Assembly: GCF_950295315.1 (NCBI RefSeq)
Contig: NC_080172.1
Coordinates: forward strand, 75,877,577-75,941,576
Direction: 5' to 3'
Origin: Erinaceus europaeus
Lineage: Eukaryota > Chordata > Mammalia > Eulipotyphla > Erinaceidae
DNA: 64,000 nucleotides
Positions 41,830-53,432 of this stretch are shown in pieces. The first letter of the stretch is position 1; every line of letters starts with the position of its first letter. Under the pieces are notes generated by a model. The model saw nothing but the letters and a program-made list of their open reading frames with translations. It searched no databases and was not told where the DNA came from. Made by a program: the position numbers and the translations under genes.

Positions 41830-41985
41830 CCCTGCATTTTCCCTTTTAAAAAATATTAATTTTGTTATTTGCTAATGAGAAAGGGAGATCAGGCCATCAT
41901 GCTGTTACTTTCAATGCCAAGGAATGTACCATGCTTGAGAGTTCAACATGTTACCTACTGTACCACCTCCAGAGTTGAGTGTTCT
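41830..41985 (-). mobile_element. SINE C
   Basis: GATCAGGCCATCATGCTGTT, CATGCTTGAGAGTTCAACATG, CTGTACCACCTCC. Confidence 0.72.
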
Positions 41986-41997
41986 CCCTTTTTTTCT

Positions 41998-42455
41998 TTT
42001 AATATTTATTTATGTTTTAACGAGTGAAAGATATGGACCAGAGGGGCTCAGGTGACAGCGCAGCTGGTTAAATGCACATGGCGTGAAGCGCAAGGACCTG
42101 CAAAAGGATCCTGGTTTGAGCCCCCAGCTCCCCACCTGCAGGGGAGTCGCTTCACAGGCGGTGAAGCAGGTCTGCAGGTGTCTATCTTTCTCTCGCCCTC
42201 TCTGTCTTCCCCTCCTCTCTCCATTTCTCTCTGTCCTATCCAACAACAATGACATCAATAACAACAACAACAACAACAATAATAATCACAACAGTGATAA
42301 AAAAAACAAACAAGGGCAACAAAGGGGGGGCTAGATACAGACCAGAGTACTCCACAGCTCTGACTTAAGGTGATTCTGGGATGGAACCTGGGACTTCAGA
42401 GCCTCAGGTATGAAAGTCTTTTGCATAACCATTAAACTATCTCCCTACTTTGTTT
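41998..42455 (-). mobile_element. SINE D split by SINE A
   Basis: Tail part at 41998-42043 and, after the SINE A, CAGAGCCTCAGGTATGAAAG and TTTGCATAACCATTAAACTA at 42348-42455. Confidence 0.8.
42044..42332 (+). mobile_element. SINE A nested in SINE D
   Basis: GGCTCAGGTGACAGCGCAGC to AAGGGCAACAAAGGGG. 15-bp TSD AGATATGGACCAGAG / AGATACAGACCAGAG at 42029-42043 and 42333-42347. Confidence 0.95.
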
Positions 42456-43348
42456 TAGTCTGTGTTTAAGAGGTTAGATCCTTTCTATTTAATTTTTCTC
42501 ATCTATAAACAAACAAACAAACAAACAAAAAATATTTTCATTAAGCAGCAACCCTGTGTAGCTCCCACCTCATTTCTCTGCTCTCCATCAAACCAAATGT
42601 TCAGGCTCCTCTCCTGAACTCCTAGAATGAATTGCTAGAATTCCCCAGGGCTGGGTTTTTTCCTTTTGGCTTTACACAGATTTCACCCTCCCTTGGAGAT
42701 AGCATCCATTTTAATTCTACTTCTATGAAAACTCTAAACTTTACAACTTTTAGCTAGAATTCTCTCTAGAGAAACAGGCTCATAGTAACAATCAGATTAA
42801 CATCTCCACTTAGACATTCATACTCAATCTTAACACTCCCAAACAGAAGTCTCCACTCTCTGTAATCTACCACCACTCCCTTAATAAAGAGCAAACACAT
42901 AATAAATGAAGGCCCGCTCCTCTCCTAACTGTCCCATCTCAGTAAACAGCCCCTCCCCATACAGATGGCTGCCAGAGTCAAGCCTGACCCCATTCCCACC
43001 ACTGCATCACAGTCCCATATAGCCTCTGCCTATAAAAGATCTTGACTCTACCCCCACTAGACCTCTACCACCACACCTGGGCAGGGCAGAGCTCACCTGC
43101 TCCCTGTCCTTCTGCAATCCTCCCACTTCCCCTCTAGCCCCTTTCTACATTGATCAAAAATCAGCTTAAAAAAAAAAAACAAAAGATGAATCAGAACATG
43201 CTAGTCCCTTTAATGTTTTTCCTCTGCCCTAGAGAGGAGATCTACATGCCATACTAAGGCTCAGACCAGTGTTGGTTGTTCAATGGAAGTACAATATGAA
43301 TAACATGTAACCTTAAATTTCTTAGTAGCCAATTTAAAAGATATAGAA
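42456..43348. other. Old repeat remnants
   Basis: (CAAA)n at 42506-42530. Pyrimidine-rich 42540-43160 vaguely resembles an old dispersed repeat. No exon. Confidence 0.4.
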
Positions 43349-43349
43349 T

Positions 43350-43618
43350 GGGGTTAGGGAGTAGGCAGCACGCCCAGTTGAGCACACATATTAATGTGCA
43401 CAAGGACCGAGTCCCCATCTGCATGGAGGAAGCTTCACGAAGGGTGAAGCAGTGCTGCAGGTGCCTCTCTCTCTCTCTCTCTCCCTGTTCTCTCTTCTCC
43501 TCTATTTATCTCTGTCCTATCAAAATGAAAATAGGAAAAAACTGGCCGCCAGAACTAGTGAATTCGTCATGCAGGCACTGAGTCCCAGCGATAACCCTGG
43601 GGCCAATAAAATAAAAAG
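43350..43618 (+). mobile_element. SINE B, long form
   Basis: GGGTTAGGGAGTAGGCAGCA head, CT run, then GAACTAGTGAATTCGTCATGC module and ACCCTGGGGCCAATAAAAT. Confidence 0.82.
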
Positions 43619-43684
43619 TTTGTTTAATGTGTTTAACCCAAATGTTTAAAATTATTGATTCAGAACATATTAACAAAAATTATT

Positions 43685-43915
43685 ATTTTTTTATTTTTTA
43701 TGTTTTTTTTTCTTTTTTTTTTTATTTTTTTATTTTTTTTTAAAGAAATGGAGAGAGATGGGGAAGACAGAGAGGGGGAGAGAAAGATAGACACCTACAG
43801 ACCTGCTTCACCGCCTGTGAAGTGACTCCCCTGCAGGTGGAGAGCCAGGGGCCTGAACCAGGATCCTTATGCCACTTGCGCTTAACCCGCTGCACTACCT
43901 ACCGCCTGAATCCCT
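43685..43915 (-). mobile_element. SINE A, inserted in tail of next SINE
   Basis: T-rich start, inverted body, CTGCACTACCTACCGCCTG head. Its left flank carries AACAAAAATTATT (43672-43684), whose partner lies beyond the next SINE. Confidence 0.88.
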
Positions 43916-43924
43916 ATGCATTTC

Positions 43925-44286
43925 TTTTTCTTTTTTTTTTTTTTTCCTCCTCCAGGGTTATTGCTGGGCTCGGTGCCTGCACCATGAATCCACCGCTCCT
44001 GGAGGCCATTTTTTTCCCCCTTTTGTTGCCCTTGTTGTAGCTTCCTTGTGGTTATTATTATTGCCCTTGTTGACGCAATTCGTTGTTGGATAGGACAGAG
44101 AGAAATGGAGAGAGGAGGGGAAGACAGAGAAGGGGAGAGAAAGATAGACACCTGCAGACCTGCTTCACCGCCTGTGAAGCGACTCCCCTGCAGGTGGGGA
44201 GCCGGGGGCTCGAACCGGGATCCTTACGCCGGTCCCTGCGCTTTGCGCCACATGCGCTTAACCCACTGCGCCACCGCCCGACCCCC
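43925..44286 (-). mobile_element. SINE A, long form, well preserved
   Basis: Nearly the same sequence as 20597-20951. Right TSD AACAAAAATTATT at 44287-44299, matching 43672-43684 on the far side of the adjacent SINE A. Confidence 0.95.
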
Positions 44287-44439
44287 AACAAAAATTATTG
44301 ATGAAGGGTTTTACATTTGTATTGTGAATCTCCCAAGTATCTCCTCTCCCAGGATGGCCTCTCCTGGAATAATCATTCCAAGGTGCTCAGGGCTCTAAGT
44401 TATTATCCTTAGTCCTCTTCATTTTTGTGGCTATGTAGT

Positions 44440-44590
44440 CATTGACCCAAATGTCTACAATTTCCCCCTGTACTGGGCACTCTCTAAGGACAGGGCCTAT
44501 TATCTATTTCATTCTCCACTGAATACTTGGTACCTAGAACAATACTTGGCACAAAGCAAGCTCAATAAAAGTACTGAAGAATAAAGAGTG
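44440..44590 (+). mobile_element. L2 3' end remnant
   Basis: AGGACAGGGCCTATTATCTA, ACCTAGAACAATACTTGGCA, AAGCTCAATAAAAG. Confidence 0.72.
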
Positions 44591-44944
44591 AAGACACAGA
44601 CATTAAACACAAAGACCAGAAGACAGGAGCAGGGTCAGGTCCCTGAGATAGGCTCTGTTTTGTGTCTCGGTACAGTGGAGTGCTGATCCCTAGTGCACAA
44701 TGAAGCTGCTACACCTGTACTTGTGAGCACTGAGTGCTGCCCAACACACGCTGCTACAGGGTAGCTTCAGGCAGACCTAGACAGAGGGTTTCCAGTGAGA
44801 CTCTAAGCCTGGGAAACTTTTTTCACATTAGCCCCAGGCACTGAATGTAAAGCTCAGGTTTCACAAGAGGATTACAGCCTCCAGAAGGAAGGAAAAGCCG
44901 AGCCTGCTCTTCATGCCAGGCTCTGTGTGGGCGCACTCACATGG
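44591..44944. other. Unassigned intronic DNA
   Basis: About 350 bp between L2 and MIR remnants. Nothing recognised. Confidence 0.4.
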
Positions 44945-45075
44945 GCTAGTATTTGACTTTAGCATTACCCTTTGAGGATGTGGAGACTCAAACAGGTGAA
45001 GGAGCTTACCCAAGGTCAATTTACTGCGCTTTCGACCTAGAGTCAGCATCAAGGTTGCTCCCAGCATTCACTGCT
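44945..45075 (-). mobile_element. MIR remnant
   Basis: GAGGATGTGGAGACTCAAAC, GAGCTTACCCAAGGTCAATT follow the inverted MIR core. Confidence 0.65.
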
Positions 45076-45569
45076 ATCTGTGCCCACACCAACATCCCAG
45101 CAAAAGCATCACTAGCCTACAGGGTTAAGTGTCATGCAGCAGAGCTGAGGCAGAAGAAGAATAAAGTTGGTGGTGATCAGCTGGAAGCTGACAGCAAGAC
45201 TGCAACTCCCAGAAAGTTGTACTGGGCTCATATGTGGGTGGCAGAGAACTGATGGTTGAAGAAGGCTTCACAGCCCTTCTAGGAAAAGGGGGCAAGAGAA
45301 GGGACAGTATTCTCACCTTGCTTTATGGTGTATAGCTTGCCCTAGTTCTCACACTTAATAAGTATTAAAAAAATCCAAACTGAGGCCTCTAGATTATATG
45401 TCTGGCATTTTGTCTCCTCTATAGTTGGAGTTATCTCATCTTTATTACTGTGTTTGCAGGTGAACTGAGGCCCACAGCCCAGACTGCTGAAGACTGGGTT
45501 CATTATGGAAGGGTTCTCAGACTTCTATAATTTATGAATAATAATAACCCTTAAAACAAGAAGACAAGA
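45076..45569. other. Unassigned intronic DNA
   Basis: About 500 bp. Nothing recognised. Confidence 0.4.
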
Positions 45570-45815
45570 GGGGCTTGGTGGTGGTACAGTTGGTAAGGTA
45601 CACAAGTTACCATGCATGAGGAACCTGACTCAAGCTCCTGGTGGTGGAGCATGCTGCAGGTATCACTCTCCCTCTCTTTACCACTCTCTCCTACTGCTCT
45701 CTGTCTCTATCATAATTTTTAAAAAGGGGATGGAGATGGCTGCTGGGAGCAGTGAATTCATAGTGCAGGCACTAAGCCCCCGCAATAATTCTGGTATCAT
45801 TAATTAATTAATTTG
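45570..45815 (+). mobile_element. Old SINE B, long form
   Basis: GGGGCTTGGTGGTGGTACAG head, CT body, GAGCAGTGAATTCATAGTGC module, AATTCTGGTATCATTAATT end. Confidence 0.75.
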
Positions 45816-45892
45816 ACTTAATTAAAAATACAAACCAAGAATACAAGTCTTTGGGCCTCTAAAAAAAAACAGCTTAAAATTCTGCACTCAAT

Positions 45893-47765
45893 GCTCAATA
45901 GTCCTCCATGATTAGACTTAGACCTAAAAATCCTGGAATCCTACTAGAAGGGCCTAAAGAAGGCATGACAGATTCTCTAACCAATTAGACTTAGACCTAA
46001 TAAGCTAGGCAATCTAGTAGAAATGCCCAAAGAAGGCAGACTTCATAAACCTAGTACTGGTTTGGATACAACAAATGACACTCAATAATTTAACAACTGG
46101 GAGAAAGTCTAAACTCATCAGATAAAGAAAGGACTACAAAAGGGGGATAAAGGTAAGAGACTACCTTACTTAATAATGACCTTTATGGTCAATACTAGAC
46201 CACTTCATCATCAGGGAAACTAGCTAGGAAATCCCTGGATTCCCACACAGATACGATGGGCTTAGAACTCTAACAGATCCCTCTCTCCACCATCACTGGT
46301 CACTTCCATCAGGAACATCATCATAAGTCCTCTTGTGGGCCTCTCCAGGAACTTGTCCTTCCTATAAAGTAGCAACAATAGGGACCCCACCCTCTGAAGG
46401 GAGGCTGAGTCATCCTACTCTGCCAGTCGAGGAAGACTGCTCCTGAAGTGAGTGCAGCCTAGAGTATTTCCAGCTATGACCATGGACTGAGAGTTCAGAC
46501 TACAGGGATTCAGAGGCAGCACAGGCTCCTGTGCTAAATATCAATATATATAGGCCCTGGGGTAAACAGTTAATTTTATTAGTAGATTTTCTTCACGTCT
46601 GGGAGCTACTCTCTGCTCTAATCCAACTTTCTAACCCTATTCTCAACTCTTGACACTATTTTCCCAGACAATATTTTTGTCCACCTCCATGTTAGCTATC
46701 AAACTCAAGCAAAAACTATGAAAGTCATAGGCTCCTAGGACCTAAAATAGACTCCCCTCACTTCTTTCCACCCTGATATCCCTATTTTCCATCTACTCTA
46801 TTTCTATTTTTTTTTTTTTTTTGGTGACTGTTCCTAAGTCATTTTACCCTGCATTATATCTTACCCCTTCCCTTTCAGCCATCAAGTTGTATGCTATCGA
46901 GATTCCATCCAGGAGTCGGGCGGTAGTGCAACGGGCTAAGCGCACATGGCGCAAAGCGCAAGGACCGGCCTAAGGATCCTGGTTTGAGCCCCCAGCTCCC
47001 CACCTGCAGGGGAGTCACATCACAAGTGGTGAAGCAGGTCTGCAGTTGTCTACCTTCTCTCCCTCTCTCTGTCTTCCCCTCCTCTCTCCATTTCTCTCTG
47101 TCCTATCCAACAATGACGACATCAATAACAATAATAACTACAACAATAAAACAACAAGGGCAACAAAAGGGAATAAATAAATATATATATTTTTTTTAAA
47201 AAAGATTCCATCCACCCTGACTTCCTTAGGCAGACGACCTCACCAATGTATCCTGGAACCTTACCTCTCCAGAGCCCTACCATCCTAGGGAAAGACAGAA
47301 ACAGGCTGGGGGTATGGACTGAGCTGGCAATACCCATTTCATTGGAGAAGACATTATAGAAGCTAGAACTCCCACCTTCTGCACCCCAAAAGAATTTTAA
47401 TCCATACTCCCAGAAATGTTAGGGGAAGATAACTAAAGGACTCTGGACTCAAACTCCATCAGGACCCAAAGAGAGAAGAGGAAAAGAGGCAGGACATCTG
47501 GAAGTAGTGGTAGGTGTGTGTGTGACTTGGAAGGGAAGAGAGGGCAGGAGCATAAGAACAAAAAGGGGGATGCAAATATATATAAATATAGACAGATAGT
47601 TATAGAAATAATAGTCAGCACATATATGCAACCTTGGAAGAACTGCAGCTGCCAATGGAGGGAATGGGGATACAGAATTCTCGTGGTGGGAATGGCACAG
47701 AATTATACCCCTATTATCTAACAATTTTGTAAATCAATATTAAGTCACTAATAAAATTTTTAAAT
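45893..47765 (+). mobile_element. ~1.57-kb noncoding LINE-type insertion (probable L1 3' UTR)
   Basis: Flanked by ATTCTGCACTCAAT / ATTCTGCACCCAAT (14 bp, one mismatch) at 45879-45892 and 47766-47779. Its last 100 bases (TCTCGTGGTGGGAATGGCAC, AGAATTATACCCCTATTATC, CACTAATAAAATTTTTAAA) parallel the L1 end at 1160-1240. No long open frame, and no ORF2 match was recognised. A T run lies at 46807-46821. A SINE A sits inside at 46912-47202. Most simply a 5'-truncated L1 with a long 3' UTR; a non-autonomous LINE derivative is possible. Confidence 0.65.
46912..47202 (+). mobile_element. SINE A inside the LINE-type insertion
   Basis: GGAGTCGGGCGGTAGTGCAAC to A/T tail. 12-bp TSD AGATTCCATCCA at 46900-46911 and 47203-47214. 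Confidence 0.96.
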
Positions 47766-47779
47766 ATTCTGCACCCAAT

Positions 47780-50007
47780 CCTGCAGCTCACCTCTTAGGG
47801 GCAGTCTAGGTGGTGACAGCATTACAAAACTGCACAGCAGGATGGAGGTGGCCTGAGGGCTTATCAGCCCTGTGGCTCCAGCCCAGCAGGATGGTCTCTT
47901 CCCAATCAACAATAGCAACAGCTTCTTCAGTTAGCATTTTCTGCCCATCCTGGCTGGGATAGCTCCCAAACTCATCAGAACAAGAACCGCGTGTAACTGC
48001 ATAGCACCTTCTGTTTACAATACCTTTTCATATATACTGAGGAGTGTGAAAAACTTGGTTTCTGACCCTAGGAAGACCTAAAACAAAAAACAAAACAAAA
48101 CAACAACAAAAAAAACCCTGACCTTTCCCTAACAGGATGCAGGAGGTCCAGAAAAGACAACAACATGCTTTAAAGCAAATCTATCTGGTGTGTGTGTGTG
48201 TGTGTGTGTGTAGAGAAGACACTGAACAGTTCCACTCAACAAGGACTGCTTTGTGTTTATGTAATGCTCTGATCATATTCTGGGTTGTGGTTTACAATCA
48301 GTTAAAACAGACATCCTTTAGTCTCCCCCCACCCCCCAAGGAACAGCTGAGAATGCACAGATCCCAACCTTCAGGTTCAAATCATCCCTGTCAGTAGAGG
48401 ATTTGGGACTACTGTCAGGCAGCTGGTAGACCTACAGGCATTTCTCATTCTCTGGGCTCCCTGGGGTTGGGAGGTGGGTAGGGGAATACATCATGTCCAG
48501 CAGGGGCTCAACTCACCTCTAAAGCAGCTGCTCCAGGCCACAGCACACTAGGGACAATGGGAGCCTAGACACTCACCAGGCCTCAGAATTCTCTAACCCA
48601 ACCCCAGCAGTAGCATTCAAACACCAAGGAGCATTTCAAAATGTCAGTAAAAATCAGTTTGTATTTTTTTTAAAATAAAAATCTAGTACATAGAATAACA
48701 TTTTCTAGAGACATTCTTGAATGTAAAGCCATTGTCACTCTCCTAACTCAATGACCGTACCTTCTATTAAGTTGGGTCTATGCAATTATTAAATGGATTT
48801 AAAAATGTTTAAACCCAACTTTCTCTCTACACAAAAAGCTCCTCGTGCACAGGCAGCAGGCATTGCCCATGTATAAATAGAATGCAGATGTCTGCATTCG
48901 GACCTTTACATAGTAGAGCTTTCTCATTAACTTTAAACTAAAGGCTGATTTATTTGCATATCTGGGGGAAACATTTACTTTGGGAGAAAGCAGCAGTAGT
49001 TATAGAACTTGGTGTTTCCAAGGAGGGACATCTGAAACACATTTTCAGATAATGACATTGACCCAGCTCTGAGTGAAGACTTTACATCCATGTTTAGAGA
49101 ACAGTCTTGCATGAATGGATGGTGCCTTATACTTTTGCTTTACCTTTGAAGCGCTAACACTGTGACATGGAGGGTTCACTTACTGTCTAGGAAAGTCGAC
49201 CAGATTTTAACTCAGGAAAACTGCAGACTTTCTGGCCCCCATCAGTTAAAACACTTGTGACTAGTCAGTCAGTTCCACTCATGCAAACTAATGAAACCTC
49301 ACATTGTCCTACCACATGCTCCCACAACACAGGGGCAGAAGGAATTAGGTGCTCGCAGCTGTTCCCAGGAATGTGTGACTCCACACATCCACAGGCAGGA
49401 AAAGGACCTGGAAGGGTCTCCAAGTACCTACCCTTCACACATCCCAACAACAGGAACAGGTCCCCTTTTGCCTAAGGAAGGGCCCAGATTCAAACAGAAA
49501 TTTACCCTTGAAAATCAATGAATCAAAGAGAAAGCAGCTGCACACCACTAATGTCACAAGGAAGTCCTGTCTGCAGACCTCTTGGAGAAGCACTGCTTTG
49601 CCTGTGGAACAAAGGCTGCTTCTGTGACATCAGGCTGCAGGTTTGAGAGTTCCTTGGCTTCTCTCTCTGGCCAACTTTCAAAACCACAAGTACATCCAAG
49701 GGCAGCCAAGATGACAACAAAGCCAAGAGATACAGTCTCCAGACACGGAGACACAGAGACCAACTCTCCCTTGCAGCCCTGCCTTCTACTTGGCTGCCAA
49801 GGCTCCACTCTCCCCAGCGGGGTGTCCATAGCGCTGGACTCAAGACACTGTGGACTAAAGCTTTCCATGGGAGATAGCTCAGAGGATGACCAATGCTCTT
49901 AAGTGTGTGTGGAGCAACGTCTAGAGAAGACTCTATAGGAATTTCTAGGTTCTAATCTTGGCTCAGTTAGACACTACATAGTATCTCATTTTAAGTATCT
50001 CAATATT
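47780..50007. other. SINE-free intronic DNA, candidate regulatory region
   Basis: 2.2 kb free of lineage SINEs. 48640-49110 is unique and AT-rich with TTTGCATA- and TAAT-type motifs (GATTTATTTGCATATCTG). 49560-49880 has overlapping open frames on both strands without splice support. No exon called. Confidence 0.45.
48188..48213. repeat. (TG)n microsatellite
   Basis: About 12 TG units. Confidence 0.97.
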
Positions 50008-50223
50008 GGGGGGGGGCCAGGTGGTGGCGCACCTGGTTAATCGCACACATTACAGTGCGCAAGGACCCAGGTTCAAGTCCCTGGTCCCCATCTGCAGGGG
50101 GAAAGCTTCACGAGTGGTGAAGCACGGCTACAGGTGTCTGTCTCTCTCCCTCTCTATCACCCTCTCTCTTCTCGTGTCTCTCTGTCTCTATCCAATAATA
50201 AGTAAATAAATATATATTTTTTA
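50008..50223 (+). mobile_element. SINE B
   Basis: GGGGCCAGGTGGTGGCGCAC head to ATCCAATAATAAGTAAATAA. TSD AAGTATCTCAATATT / AAGTATCTAAATATT at 49993-50007 and 50224-50238. Confidence 0.93.
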
Positions 50224-50275
50224 AAGTATCTAAATATTTCTGAACAATCGTACTAACTAAAATAGTGACAGCAGG

Positions 50276-50475
50276 GGCCAGGTGGTGGTGAATCTGGTTG
50301 AGTACGCATGTTATAGAATGCAAGGACCCAGGTTCAAGTCTCTGGTCCCCACTTGCAGGGAGGAAGTTTCAAAATTGGTGAAGCAATGTGCAGGTGTTTC
50401 TTTGTCTCCCTCTCTCAACTTCTGGCTGTCTCTATCCATAAATAAGGATGATTTTTAAAAATAATAATAATAAAA
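50276..50475 (+). mobile_element. SINE B
   Basis: GGGGCCAGGTGGTGGTGAATC head, GGTTCAAGTCTCTGG box B, ATCCATAAATAAGG and AATAATAATAAAAT tail. Confidence 0.88.
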
Positions 50476-51145
50476 TTAAAACAAATATTTAAATGGTGAC
50501 AGCAATGTTGCTGCTGCTAGTGATGGAATCTGCTTTCTCATACACAAGATGATGTTCAAACAAGATGATTTGTGAGCATATCCTTGAAGATATTTTAAAA
50601 CTACAAAATGTCAGAGATAATTCAAGGATGCAACACATTTTACATGACAGCTTAATAATGCAACTTTGTGTGCCAAAGCTGAGACTCCTTTTACTTTCCC
50701 TCGGGCATCCTACAAGGCAGACAATCAATTACTATTTAATAATAATAGTGACCTTTTAATGGTTCATAATGTAAACATATCTGTTAGGAAATAGAAAATC
50801 TGCAGCTTATTTGTCTTTCATGAGAGAAGAAAGTGCTATAAGGTGGGATTCTGAGTGCAAGCAGGGGTATCTGAAGAGAGGGTCTGGGCTCTTAAGACAT
50901 CTTGAGATATAGTGTCATCTCCCAGCTGATGGCCATGCCAATAGCAAATATAATGACAGGTAAGCTTTTCAGACTTGACATCTGAACTTTCAGTTCCAAT
51001 TAGCCCTCTAAGTTAATAAGGTTAAAGAAAAAAAGCAGTACCCCAAACAAACTAGCAATAATAACAATTAACAACTTGCTAGAGATAGGTAGATCCAGCT
51101 AGTCCTGGCTGTTGTTTTCATAGTTCTTTAAGAGTGTAAGAATTG
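50476..51145. other. Unassigned intronic DNA
   Basis: About 670 bp. Nothing recognised. Confidence 0.4.
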
Positions 51146-51350
51146 TGGGCCAGGGAGTTGTGCACCTGGTTAAGTTTGCATATTACAGTGCACAAGGACC
51201 TGGGTCCAAGCCTCTTGTCCCTACCTGCAGGGGGAACACTTCATGGGTGGTAAAGCAGGGCTACAGGGATCTCTATCTCTCCCTCTCTATCTCTCCCTCC
51301 GCTCGCAATTGCTGTCTCTATCCAATAGTAAATAAATAAAAGATTAAAGG
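51146..51350 (+). mobile_element. SINE B
   Basis: GGGCCAGGGAGTTGTGCACC head, GGGTCCAAGCCTCTTG, ATCCAATAGTAAATAAATAA tail. Confidence 0.88.
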
Positions 51351-52119
51351 AAAAAAGGGGAAATCTAAAATTAAAAAGTATTAAGAATAAAATTTAGATT
51401 AAAAACATATATTGTGGCTTGTTCTGGGAAAAAAAAGAATCAGAGTAATGCATAATTTTATTAGAAATACTTGAAAGAATATATATATATATGACTTTTA
51501 ACTCAAAACTGGAAATACTTTTTTGAATATTCTCTAATATGGTAGTTACATAAGACCAAGGAGTAAAGGAATATGACTGGATGATCCTTTGACACACAAT
51601 CACATGCTGCTTCAGTATAATATTAAATAATAAGCATTTCCTATATTTATCTTTTTTTCTGCATTTATCTTTAACAAGAAGGTATTTTAAGTTAAGGAAA
51701 AAAAGATGTGAACTAGGGTTGATGTAGTCCTAAGTTATGAACAAAACTAAACCAGTGGGGTTTGTTAAGTCTCTCACAACCTGGATATCAAAGTCAGGAC
51801 TTGTGCCCACTTTCCCTTCAGAGCTTGTCCAGAGATCTGATCTCTGGCCAAGTCAGTATTCAAATCAAAAGGCTTTGAACTCCCAGCAGGTCAAAAAATG
51901 GACCTTGGGTGTTTATCAAGAACTTCCTCAAGCTAGAAAGGGTGACTACTACCACCCAGTGCCCCCCCACCCCCAAATTCTCCTTATAAGAGCTGGCACC
52001 CAGCTAGAACCTCAGAACTCAAGGCATGAGTCTGTGACTTGTCTGATTGTTGTGGTAGTTATCTGACTCTACACAGAAGTTGAATTCTATAAGAACTCAA
52101 CAGGAAAGTAGCCATAGTC
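51351..52119. other. Unassigned intronic DNA
   Basis: Short (TA)n at 51480-51492. Otherwise nothing recognised. Confidence 0.4.
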
Positions 52120-52340
52120 AGGGGCCAGGTGGTAGTGCAACCTGGTTAAGCGCTCACATTACAGTGCACAAAGACCCAGGTTCAAGCCATTGGTTCCCAC
52201 CTGCTGGGAGAAAACTTCACAAGTGGTGAAGCAGGTCTGCAGGTGTCTGTCTCTCTTCCTATCTACCCCTCCCCTCTCAATTTCTCTCTGTCTCTATCCA
52301 ATAATGAGTAAATAATTAAAAGAAAGAAAGAAAGAAAGTA
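52120..52340 (+). mobile_element. SINE B
   Basis: GGGGCCAGGTGGTAGTGCAAC head, GGTTCAAGCCATTGG, ATCCAATAATGAGTAAATAA, then a GAAA tail. Confidence 0.9.
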
Positions 52341-53147
52341 GCCCAAGTCAGGTTCTATAAAATTGGTCTTTACTCCAGATCACAGTCTAGCATTTGTGGT
52401 TATTTTTTACTGACCAGAAGTGAATTTACTCTCTGCCTCAGCACCTTCACAGGAGGGAGTGGGTTGCTCCCTTCTGCACCTCTCCTGTGTCAGTTTTGCC
52501 CAACCAACAACAGTGTGCAGAAACATGCATCTCCACACTAACTTATTTCATCCACAGGTTACTCACTAGCTCTGAGCTGGGAGATCAGCCCTCCCCTCAG
52601 TTTTATGGAGCAGCCCCTAGCATCCTAGCCCCCATGAAACCCTGGGATACGTTCTAGCCTGATGTGAGAAACACTTCAGAATTTAACACTCTTTACTGAA
52701 GTCTAGCCACAAGCCACACTACACCTTTATGTTTCTGAAAACATGCAATTTTATTCGGATCAAGCTCAATCCAATTGTGCTCCCTATGCCTAGAATGGCC
52801 TTCCAGTGGTTCATCCCTGGGTCATCTCACTAGGAAGGCCTTAGCTTAGACAGCATCTCCTCAAAGACCTGTTCACTCTAAAAGAGAGATAACTCCCACA
52901 CATTTCCAATATATCAGTCTGTTTCTCCTATTTCACTTGCTCTACAGTTGTCTCTTTTACTAATATTCATGATCTGGCTTCTTCACTAAAAATTATCTTT
53001 GGGAGTCCTCTATTTCACATGCTTGACTGCTATCCTGTTAGTTTACGTATTTTGAAACATCCTGTAGAAAGGTTAAGAGCAGGTTACTGCAATGACTTAG
53101 CAGTGAGAATATCTTCAGTGAGAATATGTTGGAACAGGCATTCAGTT
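52341..53147 (+). mobile_element. Intronic DNA with L2-like remnant
   Basis: 52770-53000 (CCTAGAATGGCCTTCCAGTG, CATCTCCTCAAAGACCTGTT) recalls an L2 3' region. The first 400 bp are unassigned. Confidence 0.42.
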
Positions 53148-53161
53148 AAGATACTGAGAGG

Positions 53162-53418
53162 TGGGAGTCGGGCGGTAGCACAGCGGGTTAAGCGCAGGTG
53201 GCGCGAAGCACAAGGACCGGTGTAACCCGGTTTGCTCTCCACCTGCAGGGGAGTTGCTTCACAAGTGAAGCAGGTTTGCAGGTGTCTGTCTTTCTCTCCC
53301 CCCATTGTCCCCTCCCCTCTCCATTTCTCTCTGTCCTATCCAACAACGACGACATCAACAATAATAAAACAACAAGGGCAACAAAAAGAGAAAAAAAAAT
53401 TTTTTTTAAATATATATA
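53162..53418 (+). mobile_element. SINE A with box-B deletion
   Basis: GGAGTCGGGCGGTAGCACAG head; GTGTAACCCGGTTTGCTCTCC replaces the normal box B, so promoter sequence is partly lost. 14-bp TSD AAGATACTGAGAGG at 53148-53161 and 53419-53432. Confidence 0.95.
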
Positions 53419-53432
53419 AAGATACTGAGAGG

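Noticed and set aside
49523..49902. Overlapping ~105-codon open frames on both strands
   Set aside because: No splice acceptor/donor pair, no recognisable family, and openness on both strands suggests chance in GC-moderate DNA.
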